Of a DNA stretch of 64,000 bases, positions 10,680 to 22,065 are shown one piece after another. The DNA is from Bretschneidera sinensis. Lineage: Eukaryota > Streptophyta > Magnoliopsida > Brassicales > Akaniaceae. Within the stretch, counting starts at the first letter, position 1; each line of letters begins with the position of its first letter. The notes below the pieces were generated by a model that did not search any database, was not told where the DNA came from, and saw nothing but the letters and a program-made list of their open reading frames with translations. The stretch is from NCBI GenBank assembly GCA_023935145.1, contig CM043699.1:71705638-71769637 (forward strand). The letters run 5' to 3'. The translations under genes and the position numbers were made by a program.

Positions 10680-12074
10680 GGTAAGTAGACCGGATCCATA
10701 AGTGGAATGTCTTCCACTTCCGGATCTTGTCTATCCATTAAGATCTTAAGGCGTTGACCATTGACTTTAAAGACCCGGCCATCTCTAGTATCCTTAATTT
10801 CTATCACCCCATTTTCAAAAACGTTTTTTACCACAAAAGGGCCGGTCCACCTTGACCAAAGTTTTCCATGATGCTTATGGAGTCTAGAGTCGTATAAGAA
10901 CACCCGATCATTAGGTTTAAACGTTTTCCTCAAAATATTTTTATCATGGAATACTTTCATCTTAGCCTTATAGATTCTAGAGTTCTCATAAGCATTATTC
11001 CTTAACTCCTCTAAATCGGTCAACTGATATTTCCAAAGCTTACCGGCTTCTCCTATATCAAAATTTTAAAGATTTAATTGCCCAATACGCTCGATGCTCG
11101 AGCTCTACAGGTAAGTGGCAAGGATTTCCAAAAACAAGCCGATAAGGTGACATACCTAAGGGAGTTTTAAAAGCTGTATGGTAAGCCCAAAGTGCATCAA
11201 CTAGTCTCAGGGACCAATCCTTACGATTCGGGTTAACTGTTTTTTCTAAAATTTGTTTAATCTCCCTATTAGCGAGCTCTACTTGGCCATTAGTCTGAGG
11301 ATGATAAGCGGTAGAAATTTTATGTAACACCCCATATTTTCGCATCAAAGCTTCAAAAGAACGGTTGCAAAAATGTGTACCTTGATCACTAATTATAGCA
11401 CGTGGTGTACCAAATCTAGATAACCCATTTTCTTTAAGAAATTTAATTACCATTCTATTACCATTGCTTTGGCAAGCTGCTGCCTCTACCCACTTAGATA
11501 CATAATCTATTGCCACAATGATATATAGGTATCCAAAGGAAGGAGGAAAGGGTCCCATAAAATCGATGCCCCAACAATCAAAGATTTTAATTACTAAAAT
11601 GGGGTTTAAGGGCATCATATTTTGATGAGACATAGCTCCTAACTTTTGACACCTTTCACATGAGTGACAATAGGTGTTTGCATCCTTAAACAAGGTAGGC
11701 CAATAAAATCCACACTGCAAAATTTTTGCGGCGGTTTTTTTCGCTGAAAAGTGGCCTCCACAAGCTAGGGAATGACAAAATTCTAAGACACGTGCAATCT
11801 CTTCATTAGGGATGCAACACCTTAGAATTTGGTCCGGGCAGTACTTGAAAAGATAGAGGTCATCCCAATAAAAATTATGTACCTCATATAAAAATTTCCT
11901 CTTGTCTTGAGCGCTCCAATCCGCTGGTATCTCACCTGTAACCAAATAATTCACAATGTGAGCAAACCATGGTAAGAAAGTAACAGAAAGTAAATACTCA
12001 TCGGGAAAGTCATCTTTGATCGGCATGTCATTAGATGTGTCTTCAAATGTGAGCCTTGAAATATGGTCAGCCAC
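10676..12074 (-). pseudogene. G1 integrase
   Basis: Zinc-binding N-terminus with His pair ([17 protein letters not shown]) and Cys pair ([11 protein letters not shown]), then the full D-D-E core: [19 protein letters not shown] and [16 protein letters not shown]. The C-terminal part (10676-11023) has the gypsy integrase tail with GPFVVKNVFENGVIEI. A single frameshift near 11060-11070, in an A/T run, separates core from tail; the alternate frame reads straight on into the tail. All catalytic residues remain, so loss of function may rest on this one shift plus the upstream stops. Confidence 0.93.
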
Positions 12075-12119
12075 TACATTCTCTACTCCTTTCTTGTCTT
12101 TGATGGTGATGTCGAATTC

Positions 12120-12417
12120 TTATAGGAGTAGGATCCATCGTATTAAGCGCGCCTTAGCATCCTTCTTTGTAAGAAGGTATTTGAGAGCAGCATGATCTGT
12201 AAAAATAAGGATAGGAGAACCAATCAAGTATGCACGAAATTTATCTAAAGAAAATACTACAACTAGCAATTCTTTTTCAGTTGTGGAGTAATTCATCTTA
12301 GTACTATTCAAAGTCTTACTAGTATAGTAAATTACAAAAGGTTTTCCCTCTCTTCGCTGTCCAAGAACAGCACTTACAGCGTAGTCAATAGCATCACACA
12401 TGATTTCAAACGATAAA
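12120..12417 (-). pseudogene. G1 RNase H
   Basis: Catalytic residues are present: Asp in MCDAIDYAV, Glu in [10 protein letters not shown] and Asp in [11 protein letters not shown]. The frame is closed at its 5' side by TGA at about 12420 in a context where the family has Trp, and at its 3' side by TAA at 12120 where Gln is expected. After that stop the same frame runs on into the ADHISRL segment that starts the integrase piece. The domain would remove genomic RNA during cDNA synthesis. Confidence 0.9.
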
Positions 12418-13628
12418 TTTCAATCAGGTGACTGCATTATAGGTGCTGAAATAAGCTTGCCAATCAGCGTTTTAAAGGCCTCTTGACAAGCTGGAGTCCA
12501 CTTAAATGGGGTATCTTTAATTAGGAGGTCACATAATGGTCTAGATATGTTGGAAAAATTTTGTATGAACCTCCTATAAAAGCCAGCATGACCAAGGAAA
12601 GATCTCACATCCTTTATTGTCTTAGGTGTAGGCAATTTGGAGATTAATTCAATCTTAGATTGATCAACCTCTATTCCTTTAGAAGAGACAATATGCCCTA
12701 AGACAATACTGGATGGGACCATGAAATGACATTTTTCCCAGTTTAAAACCAATTCTTTTTCCTCACATCGAATTAATACTCTTTCCAAATTCATTAAGCT
12801 TGTATCAAATGAAGATCCAAAAACAGTCAGGTCATCCATAAAAACCTCCATGCAGTTTTCAACCATGTCACTAAAAACACTCATAATGCAATGTTGAAAA
12901 GTGGCAGGGGCATTACATAATCCAAATGGCATTCTACGAAAAGCATAAGTGCCAAAGGGACAAGTAAAAGTGGTTTTATCCTGGTCTTCTAATGTAATTT
13001 CTATCTGATAATAGCCAGAATAACCATCTAAGAAACAGTAAAAAGGATGATCAGCTACACGCTCAAGAATTTGATCAATAAAAGGGAGTGGGAAATGGTC
13101 TTTTCGGGTGGCAGTATTTAATTTTCTGTAATCAATGCACATACGTCACCCGGTCACAAGTTTGGTAGGGACTAACTCTCCTAGGTCATTCATTACCACA
13201 GTGACTCCGGACTTTTTAGGAACGAGTTGTGTAGGACGTACCTATTTACTATCAGCTATGGGATATATAATACTCGCATCTAACAGTTTCAGCACTTCAT
13301 TTTTCACTACTTCTTTTATAGTGGGCTTAAGTCTACGTTGAGGGTCTCTACAAGGACTGGTTCCTTCATCCAAATTTATTTTATGAGAGCAGATCAGGGG
13401 ACTAATTCCCTTCAAGTCAGCCATGCTCCATCCTAAGGCCGATTTATGTGTAATTAAAGTCTGAATTAATTTCTCACATTGGGTCTCAGATAATTCAGAA
13501 GAAATAATAACAGGAAAGGTATCACTTGGACCGAGAAAAGCATGTTTTAAACCCTTAGGTAGTGGCTTCAATTTGACTTTAGGTGTTTCCACACTTGAGG
13601 GGATTTGTTTTCCGCTTCTTTCGAGCAA
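12418..13628 (-). pseudogene. G1 reverse transcriptase and protease-RT linker
   Basis: The linker frame (13242-13628) carries LKPLPKGLKHAFLGPSDTFP and REPQRRLKPTIKEVV, typical of Athila pol. The palm frame (12420-13142) has CIDYRKLNTATRKDHFPLPF, FCFLDGYSGYYQIEI-like catalytic region and the polymerase motif VFMDDLTVFGSSF. Two stops, near 13242 (TAG) and 13143 (TGA), fall where the family has Trp. Otherwise the RT is complete. Confidence 0.92.
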
Positions 13629-13699
13629 CTCCTCGAACCTTGGATGCCATCCCCGAGTGCCATAATCCTGAGATTTGTCAAAAACAGCACAAATGTCAA

Positions 13700-14392
13700 T
13701 TATATCAGTTTTATCATCAAATAAATCAATCTCATAATTAACAGGAAAACTCTTATGAGTGACTCGATCATATATAGATGGTGGTTTTCGTCCTCATCTT
13801 CGGGCTGTTTTGCAACATCGAAAATGCTCAATTCTAAGGTTATGTTTCCAAAAGACAACTTCATGAGTCCATTCCTACAATTAATAAAAGCATTTGCAGT
13901 AGCAAGGAAAGGTCTACCCAAAATAAAAGGAATTTTAGAGTTAGTGTCAACCGCAAAAGTAGTATCAAGGATTAGGAAATCAACAGGATAGTAAAATTTA
14001 TCAATCTGAATCAACACATCCTCTACCACACCCCGGGGTACTTTGATTGAACAGTCAGCCAATTGTAGCACCACACCGGTTGGTTTGATTTCTCCTAAAC
14101 CTAGCTGTAAATAAATGGAAAATGGCATCAGGTTTACACTAGCTCCTAAATCTAGCAAGGCTTGTCCAACTTCATGATTTCCAATGCTACAAGCAATGGT
14201 AGGACAGCCCGGATCCTTGTATTTTGGGGGAATTATTTCCTCAATTAAGGCACTAACTTGCTCAGTTAGGAATGCAGTTTTCTTGACATGGTGTTTCCTC
14301 TTAATTGTGCATAAATCTTTGAGAACTTTTGCATAAGTAGGAACTTGTTTAATCACATACAATAGAGGAAGATTGAGTTTCACCTGCCTCAA
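13700..14392 (-). pseudogene. G1 aspartic protease region
   Basis: Retroviral-type protease that would cut the gag-pol polyprotein. CPTIACSIGNHEVGQALLDL leads into the active site DLGASVNLMP. The flap-side sequence has VPRGVVEDVLIQIDKFYYPV, then FILGRPFLATANAFINC. Athila proteases often have D-L-G, so this is not evidence of damage. The C-terminal residues shift into an unrelated hydrophobic tail near 13700-13760, which suggests a frameshift before the RT linker. Confidence 0.88.
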
Positions 14393-14412
14393 GTTCTCTA
14401 GGATTTCGTTAT

Positions 14413-16011
14413 TTAGTCCAGATTTTTCTTGTTTGACTTTAAGGCTTGAGGAAATGGTGCCTTAACAGGACTTTTGGTCACTTTAGGGTCTTTGGACAGC
14501 TCGGTATTACTACTAGTTTGACCCTTTTCCACATCCTCGGATTCATTCATTGGTGAGATGTGCAGTGACTTACCACTTCGGGTCACTATGGCATTTACAT
14601 CCTTCAAATTTTCTTGTGCCACATGTTGACCACGAGGTGTGGACTGAGCTTGGGAAGGGAACTTACCTCGCTCAGTCACACTTAAGGATCCCATTAATTT
14701 GGACACTTGGCTCTTAATTTCTTTATGCTCTTCAAGCACCTGCGTAATTAATGCCTCAACCCTCTGGTTTGTCTTACCTTTTGCCTCTATAAAAGCCTGT
14801 AAGGTGTCTTCTAAGGAGTTCCTAGAGGATGAGGGTGCATGATAAGGTGCAGGGGATGATCTAGGGGGCTGTGCATGCTGCTGACTTTCAGATTTCCAGC
14901 TGAAGTTAGGGTGATTCCGCCACCCCGGATTATAAGTGCTAGAGAAAGGTGCAAGAGGCTTCTTGTACATGCCCAAGGCATTACATTGTTCCTCATACAG
15001 CCCTCTCATATCAGCAAATGTGGGGCATTCTTGGAGGAGATTTTCTACCTCGCCACACACTAAACACAGCTCTAAAGACTCGGCATGATTAGCCGCATGT
15101 GTTTGCTTTGAGCCCTTAGTTTTCAATGCTTCTAACTCCCTAGTGAGCAGTTCGACCTTAGCTTTCATATTGTCTTCTTCCCTAAGATGGTATATCCCTC
15201 CACCACTGGGGTTTCCTATAGGTCGTGAACTACTCGTGCTTTCAGTAGCACTAGGTCCAGTCCATGTATGAGCTTTCTCAGCAAGCTCATTGAGGTATTC
15301 AAGAGCCTCATTGGGGTCTTTTTGCAGAAATTCCCCATTGCACATCATCTCTACAAATTGGCGTTCTCTATAGGTAAGACCCTCATAGAAGTAGCTCACT
15401 AAATGCCAATTTTAATACCCATGGTGTGGACACATACTTAACAGCTCTTTAAATTTCTCCCAAGATTGATACAAAGTCTCGTTTTCCTTTTGTACAAAGG
15501 TGGAGATTTGTCTTTTCAACGCATTAGTCTTGTGCTGAGGGAAGTATTTGTTAAAGAAGGCCCTAGTTATCTCAGTCCACAATCTAATAGATCATGGTCT
15601 CAGTGAGTATAGCCAACTTTTAGCTATATCCTTCAAAGCGAAAGGAAAGAACTTAAGCCACACAATGTCAGCAGTTGCACCTTGACTATGGAAAATTGCA
15701 ACTACTTCCTCAAACTCTCTGATATGCACATATGGGTTCTCATTTTCCATGTCGTAAAATGTAAGGAGTAATTGCATCATCCCTGTTTTAAGGTCTAATT
15801 GGGGAATGTTGGCTGGAAACATGATGCAAGATAGTGTGGTTGTACGTGTAGGGTGGAGGTAATCATGAAGGGTCATAGCAGGTTGATCTTTGTGTTCACT
15901 CATTTCCTCAGGACTAGATGGATTATCAAATAAAGGGTTTAAAAAGTTCAATCTTGACTCTAGCACAGGCCTACAAGCAAATCTACCCAAATGGTCTCTA
16001 TATCTGGGCAT
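14413..16011 (-). pseudogene. G1 gag
   Basis: Capsid gene in two open frames. 15592-16011 starts MPRYRDHLGRFACRP and carries TLHDYLHPTRTTTLSCIMFP and NENPYVHIREFEEVV, the Athila gag core. 14413-15399 holds SYFYEGLTYRERQFVEMMCN, a zinc knuckle and a Ser/Pro-rich tail with TRSGKSLHIS. The knuckle CLVCGEVENLLQEC has Asn where His is required. Breaks are TGA at about 15592 (Arg in the 61799 gag) and TAA at about 15407 (Arg in the same gag). The intact homologue is at 61799-63520. Confidence 0.9.
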
Positions 16012-16181
16012 GCAAGTTCACAAAAATCCTAAAAAGAAAGAATAAAATAAAATGAATTAATGCAGCAAGCTAAAAGAAGGAACAAAGTTACCACATTTGC
16101 AGCTGCTGAAAAGAAAAACTATTTACAGTTCTTCTACCGTCATGTCAAAAGTTGACAATCTTCTTTGTACTTAAGCGCGTT

Positions 16182-16199
16182 TCCCCAGCAATGACACCA
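16182..16199 (-). promoter_or_regulatory. G1 primer-binding site, decayed
   Basis: Minus strand TGGTGTCATTGCTGGGGA starts a few bases inside the 5' LTR. It matches the intact site TGGCGCCGTTGCCGGGGA at 42807-42824 except at four positions, all C-to-T or G-to-A. From memory this complements the 3' end of plant tRNA-Asp. The gag leader (16012-16181) is otherwise non-coding. Confidence 0.82.
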
Positions 16200-16204
16200 A
16201 AATT

Positions 16205-17729
16205 TTTTTATGCCCAAAGCCTAACACGGTTGTTATAGTACAGTTTTGGGGAGTCTATTCGACAGGGAAACAAGTTAATTACAAAAGAAGTTGTGAATTT
16301 TAACACAGACGATAAAAGATTGATTGAAAGAATTTGAATTATGTGAAAATAGTGTGAAGGAAATTGTGTAAATAGATTTATGATGGATATTATAATAAAC
16401 AAACAACAAGGTTCTGAAAATCCTCCCTAGATTCGTTGCCCTAATCCTAACTTGATTCAGTTGTTTTTATCTCGATTGCAAGTTTCACATCCCAAACAGG
16501 CAATCGGCAAATATTCAATTAAAGCGCATGTATAAACCCTAATGTAATTGATATGAATTATTCTTTACTTTCAAGCACACATGACCTAACTTATAAATTA
16601 TCAAAAGACGATGATATATCTAAATGACAATACCGTAGCAATGGACAAATCTAAAGAGATCTACCGGACTCAATCACACCCAAACAAATACACATAAAAA
16701 GAGCATGACTAGACTTATATGGAAAAGAAGCATGCAATCACCGAACTAAAAAAAATCTACTAATTAAATTAAAGAAGAAAACATAACAATATTTAATGAA
16801 AATTATACCAAACTACAACTGAATCAAATTAAGGAAAATAAGAACAACTACACCTAGGGATTCATCCCTTCGCCTTGCATGGAGACTAGCCGGCCATGGA
16901 GCTCATGCTTCCTTGAGTTGCCTCCAGCCTCTCAATGATCATCTCCTCCTTGGTAGCGAAAGCTTCGGCGATTCCTCAGCTTGCCCTCCAAAATTATACT
17001 TCGGATTCGTCCTAAAGGCCCTCTGGATTGCTCCTAAAGGCCCTCTGGATTCACCCTCTGATGATTTCAGATGAGCTCCGATTCATGCCTCAAAGATGAA
17101 GTGGAGTAGGCATTTTATAGGGAAATACCATGAGTGCAATGTGTTTCCAATCCGATGTGGGATGTGGGATATAGAAATGTGTTTTCCAACCAATGTGGGA
17201 TGTAGGATTTAAGCCCAAAATCACGCTAAAATCCCGCACAGCCCGCACAGCCTGACCTTTGTCTACTTAAACTGCCATAACTTTCTCTAGAAAAATTATT
17301 TTGATGAACCGTGGAATTCTCCAGAAAATAGACTTCCGGATCTTTCTAAGCATATATGGTTCATCTCCTGGTTCTTCTTGTATCAATACAGTTTAATTTT
17401 CAAAGATGATTGATCTGTACGGGCACTTCTGGCAATTTAGTGAAACTCCTTTCCAGTGCGGGCAGCAGTTGTTGCTCTTTTAAGCCCTCCATCTTGTCCT
17501 TTCGGAAGCATTCCTTCACTCCAGTATGCCTTGAGTCTTTGTGCTTTAAGCAATGATAACTTTTCCTCCTCTTTTGAGCTTAAAGTACCTGAAAATGCAC
17601 CGAAATAGATCAATGATCCAAAAATGATACTTTAGAGTTGTTAACGTATAAAAGTGCAATTAAAACCTAGATCAACCCTAAAATGATAACAATTAAGTAC
17701 TGTTAAGATGCATTTTATGACTCTGATCA
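16205..17729 (-). repeat. G1 5' LTR
   Basis: Direct repeat of 7523-9026. It starts with a decayed terminus (TTTTTATGCC against TGATTACGCC) and ends CTCTGATCA. It carries an extra copy of about 22 bp, CCTAAAGGCCCTCTGGATT at 17011-17029 and again at 17033-17051, which explains most of its greater length. No coding sequence is seen in it. Confidence 0.93.
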
Positions 17730-18184
17730 AGTTCCAATTACTAAAAGTAAATTTAACACCACGTAGCACTTAAAGCTCCCCATGGATCATCTCCTTGCCA
17801 TTCCTGCTCCTTTCAACGATTTCTTGAGATTGCTGATCACTAACACTTAATCATAAACTTTCATAAATCTTACTATGTTATAACTTAATTCAAATAATAT
17901 AATTATTCAGTTACAAATCTTATTGAAATTTTAACTCAAATGTGATGAAAACTTGCTATTGTAATTGGATGACTGTAATTATATCTGATATTGGAGAAAT
18001 TTTCTTTATAACTTCTTGCTAAGAATTTGAATTGAAGAAAGAAGAAAACCATGGAATTTAAAAGAACAAATGTCTTTGAGCTTTCAGAGACTAATATAAG
18101 ACTTTGCAATTTATTTTAATATTATTTTATACTAATAGTATTTCACAGGGGTTCTCAGAACCTATGTTCTTCACCCTTTTTTTT

Positions 18185-18224
<40 letters not shown>

Positions 18225-18713
18225 TATATTTCATATTAACATCTTCACATCTTTTTCTTTTTTATATTTATTTATTTAATACAATTTACATATTTGTCAT
18301 CGGTTATTTACAAGACTGCCATCATTTAAAATTTACCGTTTGTAATTACATAATTACAGTTTGCTATTTTCCCTTTAAAAATCAATTTTTCATCTTTTCT
18401 CTCTTCCAAAAAGTTTATAAAAATTATTTAGAAATATAAAATTTATAGTTTCTTCAAAAAGAGTTTTTTAATTATTTTCCTCAACTTTGGTCAATATTTT
18501 TCTTCAAAATTCTTTCGGTTCAACTTCAAATTTTAAAAAACTTTAGTACTTTCTTCTTCAAAAATTTCTAACTCTTTTCAACAAAATTTTCAATATTATC
18601 TTTCAAATATTATTTTAAATCAATACTAAATCTTTCATCAATGGATTATTTAATTCAATATAATATATGTAAAATTACTTCTTTACCTTTATTTTATGAA
18701 CATGAGTATTACA
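17730..18713 (-). repeat. Tekay 3' LTR, truncated
   Basis: Homologous to the second half of 29734-31900 and to 26590-27665, including the TA microsatellite near 18188-18230. It ends GTATTACA at 18713, next to the pol tail and polypurine tract. The preceding 24 bp lie at 7499-7522, and roughly the first 1.2 kb is absent from the window. Confidence 0.9.
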
Positions 18714-18725
18714 ATTCTACTTATC

Positions 18726-20225
18726 TTATAAAAATTTTATCCCCGAAATTTCTTTACCTAACTCATGAAAAAGCTGGGCGTACTCTTTCCTTATTCTTGT
18801 CTCATGCTCCCAAGTAATTTCTTTAACATCTTTATTCTGCCATAACACTTGAACTGAAAGAATAACTTTATTACGTAAGACTTGTTCCTTTCTGTTTAGA
18901 ATTCTGACTGGTACTTACAGAATGGTCAAATCTTCCTGAAGTTCTACAGCCTGAGTCGGAATACTATAAGATTTATCATATAAACACTTCCTCAAAAGTG
19001 AAACATGAAACACATTGTGCAGTTGCTTTAACTCTGGAGGCAAATCTAATCTATATGCTACTAGTCCAACTCTTTCAATCACCTCATAGGGCCCCACAAA
19101 TCTCAGACTCAACTTTTCTTTCTTTTTAAATCTCAATACACCCTTCCATAGAGATATCTTCAAATACACCCAATCACCAACCTGAAACTCAATAGGTCAT
19201 CTTTTATTATCAGCATATTCTTTTTGTCTAAGGTTCTTTCTAATCAATTTGATCCTCTAAGTAGTCAAATCTATCATTTCTAGATCAAATATCTTTCTTT
19301 CTCCAACTTCTTCCCAACATACTGGAGTTCTGCACCTTAACCATATAAAGCCTGAAATGGTGCCATCCCAATACTAGCTTGATATTGATTATTGTATGCA
19401 AACTCAATCAAAGGTAAATAAGCATCCCAGCTCTCTGAAAAACTCAATACACTTACCCTCAGCATATCTTCTAGTATTCTGATGATTCTTTCTGTCTGCG
19501 CATCAGTTTAAGAATGAAAAGTTGTACTAAACCGCAACTGTGTACCCATAAATTTTTGAAAACCCCTCCAAAATCTAGAATTAAATCTAGAATCTCTATC
19601 TGATACAACGCTCAAAGGTACTTCATGTAATCTCATAATCTCTGCTACATACCATTCAACCAACTTTCCAGGACTCCAAGTAGTTTTAATAGGAAGGAAA
19701 TGAGAAGACTTTGAAATTCTAGCCACTATAACCCAAACAGCATCATGAGCTCATAGGGTATGGGGAAAACTAGAAACAAAATCCATAGTCATTCTCCCAT
19801 GTCCATTTAGGTACTGGAATAGGCTGTAATAAACTTGTCAGATGCTTATTCTCATACTTCACCTGTTGACAAATCAAACATCTAAAAATATACTTAGCTA
19901 CATCCTTCTTCATCCCTTATCACCAATAATTCTATCTGAATCCCCTGTACATCTTATTATTACCTAGATGCATAGAATACACACAATCATGAGCCTCTCT
20001 TAGTATCTCCTTTCTCATCTCAACATCATTGGGAACATAAACTCTATGTCCCAATACCACCATACCGTCTTCTCTAATTTTAAACTCAATTGGCTTCCCA
20101 CTCAATACTTCCTGTCTGATCTTCTCTATCCCTTCATCTCTACTATGTATCTGTAACAAGCGATCAATAATAGAAGATTGTACCACCATATTTGCCATCA
20201 ATACTCCTCTATCACTGATATTCAA
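18726..20225 (-). pseudogene. Tekay integrase with chromodomain-like C-terminus
   Basis: Fragments in order: zinc-binding N-terminus (19932-20225; EAHDCVYSMHLGNNKMY, then ICQQVKYENKHL further on), core (19508-19726; VVSDRDSRFNSRFW, then TDAQTER after a stop), and C-terminal part (18915-19169; RFVGPYEVIERVG, LHNVFHVSLLRK). After a further stop, VLRNKVILSVQVLWQNK and TWEHETRIRKEYAQLF form a chromodomain-like end, stopping at 18726-18728. Chromodomains steer insertion into heterochromatin. The polypurine tract (minus strand, GAAATTTCGGGGATAAAATT, about 18736-18755) overlaps the last codons. Many stops make this dead. Confidence 0.85.
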
Positions 20226-20894
20226 CTACATTTTCATTTCTTTTAATTCTACCATCAAGGTAATATCATGACTCCCAATAGCAACTAATCTCCCTGTAAA
20301 CTTTCTACTAAATGCATCTGTTACTACATTAGCCTTCCCTATATGATAGTGAATTGTACAGTCATAGTCACTAATCAACTTCATCCACCTCCTATGCCTC
20401 AAATTCAACTCTCTCTGGGTAGGTAAATGCGTCAAACTTTTATGATTAGTAAAAATTTCACAAGTGGCTCCATACAGATGATGTCTCCAAATCTTTAAAG
20501 CAAAAATTATGGCAGCAAATTCTAAATCATAGGTTGGGTAATTTTTCAAATGGTTCTTAAATTGCCTAGATGCATAGGCTATAATTATCCTATATTGCAT
20601 CAACACATATCCCAACACCTGATGCGACACATCACTATATGCCACAAATCCTTCATTACCAGAATAAAGCACTAATACCAAAGCAGTAATCAACTTCTCT
20701 TTCAACAACTGAAAACTCTTATCACATTCTTCTGACCACTTAAACTTCACTTTCTTCCTGGTCAATCTGGTCAATGGTACAACAATAATAGAAAAATTTA
20801 GGATAAACCGACTATAATAACCAGTGAACCCCAAAAGACTTCTAATTTCACTCACACTAGTTAGTCTTTCCCAGTTCAATACTGCCTCAACTTT
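20226..20894 (-). pseudogene. Tekay RT thumb and RNase H
   Basis: Starts after a stop at about 20880-20894 and reads [18 protein letters not shown], the RT connection. RNase H follows with [17 protein letters not shown] (Asp), [14 protein letters not shown] (Glu), then [12 protein letters not shown] where the third catalytic Asp is Asn, and VVTDAFSRK (last Asp). One catalytic residue is therefore lost. The order is normal for a chromovirus. Confidence 0.88.
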
Positions 20895-21572
20895 TTATGG
20901 GTCAACTGTTATATAATTTCCTAACACAACATGCCCCAAGAAAGATATTTCATTCAGCCAAAACTCACACTTAGAGAACTTTGCATATAATTTCCCATTC
21001 CTTAGAATTTCCAACACTAGCTCTAAATGTTGCACATGCTCCTCTTCCTTCTTGGAATACACCAGGATATCATCAATAAATACAATCACCAATCTATCCA
21101 AGAATAGTTTAAACACCTGATTCATTAAATCAATAAATGTTGCAGAAGCATTAATCAACCCAAATGGCATCACAAGGAACTCATGACGGCCATAACGTGT
21201 CCTAAAAACAGTCTTAGGCACATCCCCTCCTTTATCCTCAACTGATGATAACCCATTCTCATGTCTATCTTAGAAAACACCCTAGCCCCCTATAACTACT
21301 CAAATTAATCATCTATCCTAGGAAAAAAATATTTATTCTTGATGGTGATCTTATTCAACTATCTATAATCAATACACAATCTCATTGTTCCATCCTTCTG
21401 CTTCATAAACAACACAGGGGCTCCCCAAAGTGACATACTAGGTCGAATAAATTGTTTATCTAGCAACTCCTGAAGTTGAACTTTCAATTCTCTTAACTCA
21501 CTCGGTACTATTTTGTAAGGTGCTATAGATATGGGTGTTGATACTGGAATCACCTCAATAGAAAACTCAATA
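20895..21572 (-). pseudogene. Tekay reverse transcriptase, C-terminal part up to solo LTR
   Basis: The frame 21359-21572 begins in the RT entry motif ([20 protein letters not shown], then [19 protein letters not shown]). The frame 20895-21221 has [20 protein letters not shown] and the catalytic [13 protein letters not shown] stop-rich gap of about 140 bp separates them. The 5' edge at 21572 is cut by the solo LTR; pol resumes collinearly at 27666. The apparent start upstream of 21572 reads LTR sequence and is not genuine. Confidence 0.9.
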
Positions 21573-21690
21573 TGTAACGATCCATCCCGGGTTGACCACC
21601 CCCGAGACGGTGTCATTGCGTATTGAAATCATAGCACGACACATATATGCAACAATATAAAAACATACACCGACTAAAAATATATATACA

Positions 21691-21723
<33 letters not shown>

Positions 21724-21846
21724 AAGAGAGTTACATTATGAATATCCAATATGAAACAATATGTACAACATAATATGAATGAATATCTACAATTTTTTTT
21801 TCTTCCGTTAGTCTGAGGATGTGGACCACGAGACTTACTAATAATA

Positions 21847-22065
21847 GGAGAATGTGACCAAAGTCCTGGATCTGGCCTATTTCATGTGGAACCCTCTAAA
21901 AAGGTCATCCAACCAAATGAACCCCCTAACTCCAGTGCAAAGGCCAAGGAAACAGGAGTGCAAGGGAGTAGCATACAGTTAGCTAAGAAGAAGAAAGGAA
22001 GATCAGCTCTGAAAGAACCACATTCAGTTAAGAAGGGAGGGACTACCTCCCATCCTCCCCAATGA
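21847..22065 (+). pseudogene. LINE ORF1, C-terminal fragment
   Basis: An open frame with no start enters from the LINE's 5' edge and runs 72 codons to TGA at 22063-22065, ending SVKKGGTTSHPPQ. It is Lys/Ser/Pro-rich, as in plant L1 ORF1 tails, with AKKKKGRSALK. Its stop overlaps the ORF2 ATG (CAATGATTG), the arrangement often seen in plant L1 elements. No zinc knuckle or RRM survives. Confidence 0.75.

Larger units (their letters stand above)
7523..17729 (-). mobile_element. Athila-like Ty3/gypsy element G1, complete structure
   Basis: Two LTRs of about 1.5 kb (7523-9026 and 16205-17729) flank gag, protease, RT, RNase H and integrase on the minus strand, with RT before integrase as in Ty3/gypsy. 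The protease motif LLDLGASVNL and the RT wording point to the Athila lineage. It sits inside a Tekay LTR: flanks read AGTCC on the left and AGTTC on the right, a likely 5-bp target duplication with one change. Coding capacity is broken mainly by single nonsense changes and one frameshift. Confidence 0.93.

Noticed and set aside
18188..18230. TA microsatellite as an independent feature
   Set aside because: It occurs at the same place in all three Tekay-family LTRs (also near 27078 and 31397), so it is part of the LTR.
21573..21616. Start codon of Tekay RT at 21616
   Set aside because: The codons upstream of 21572 read solo-LTR sequence; the real upstream part of the gene is at 27666 and above.
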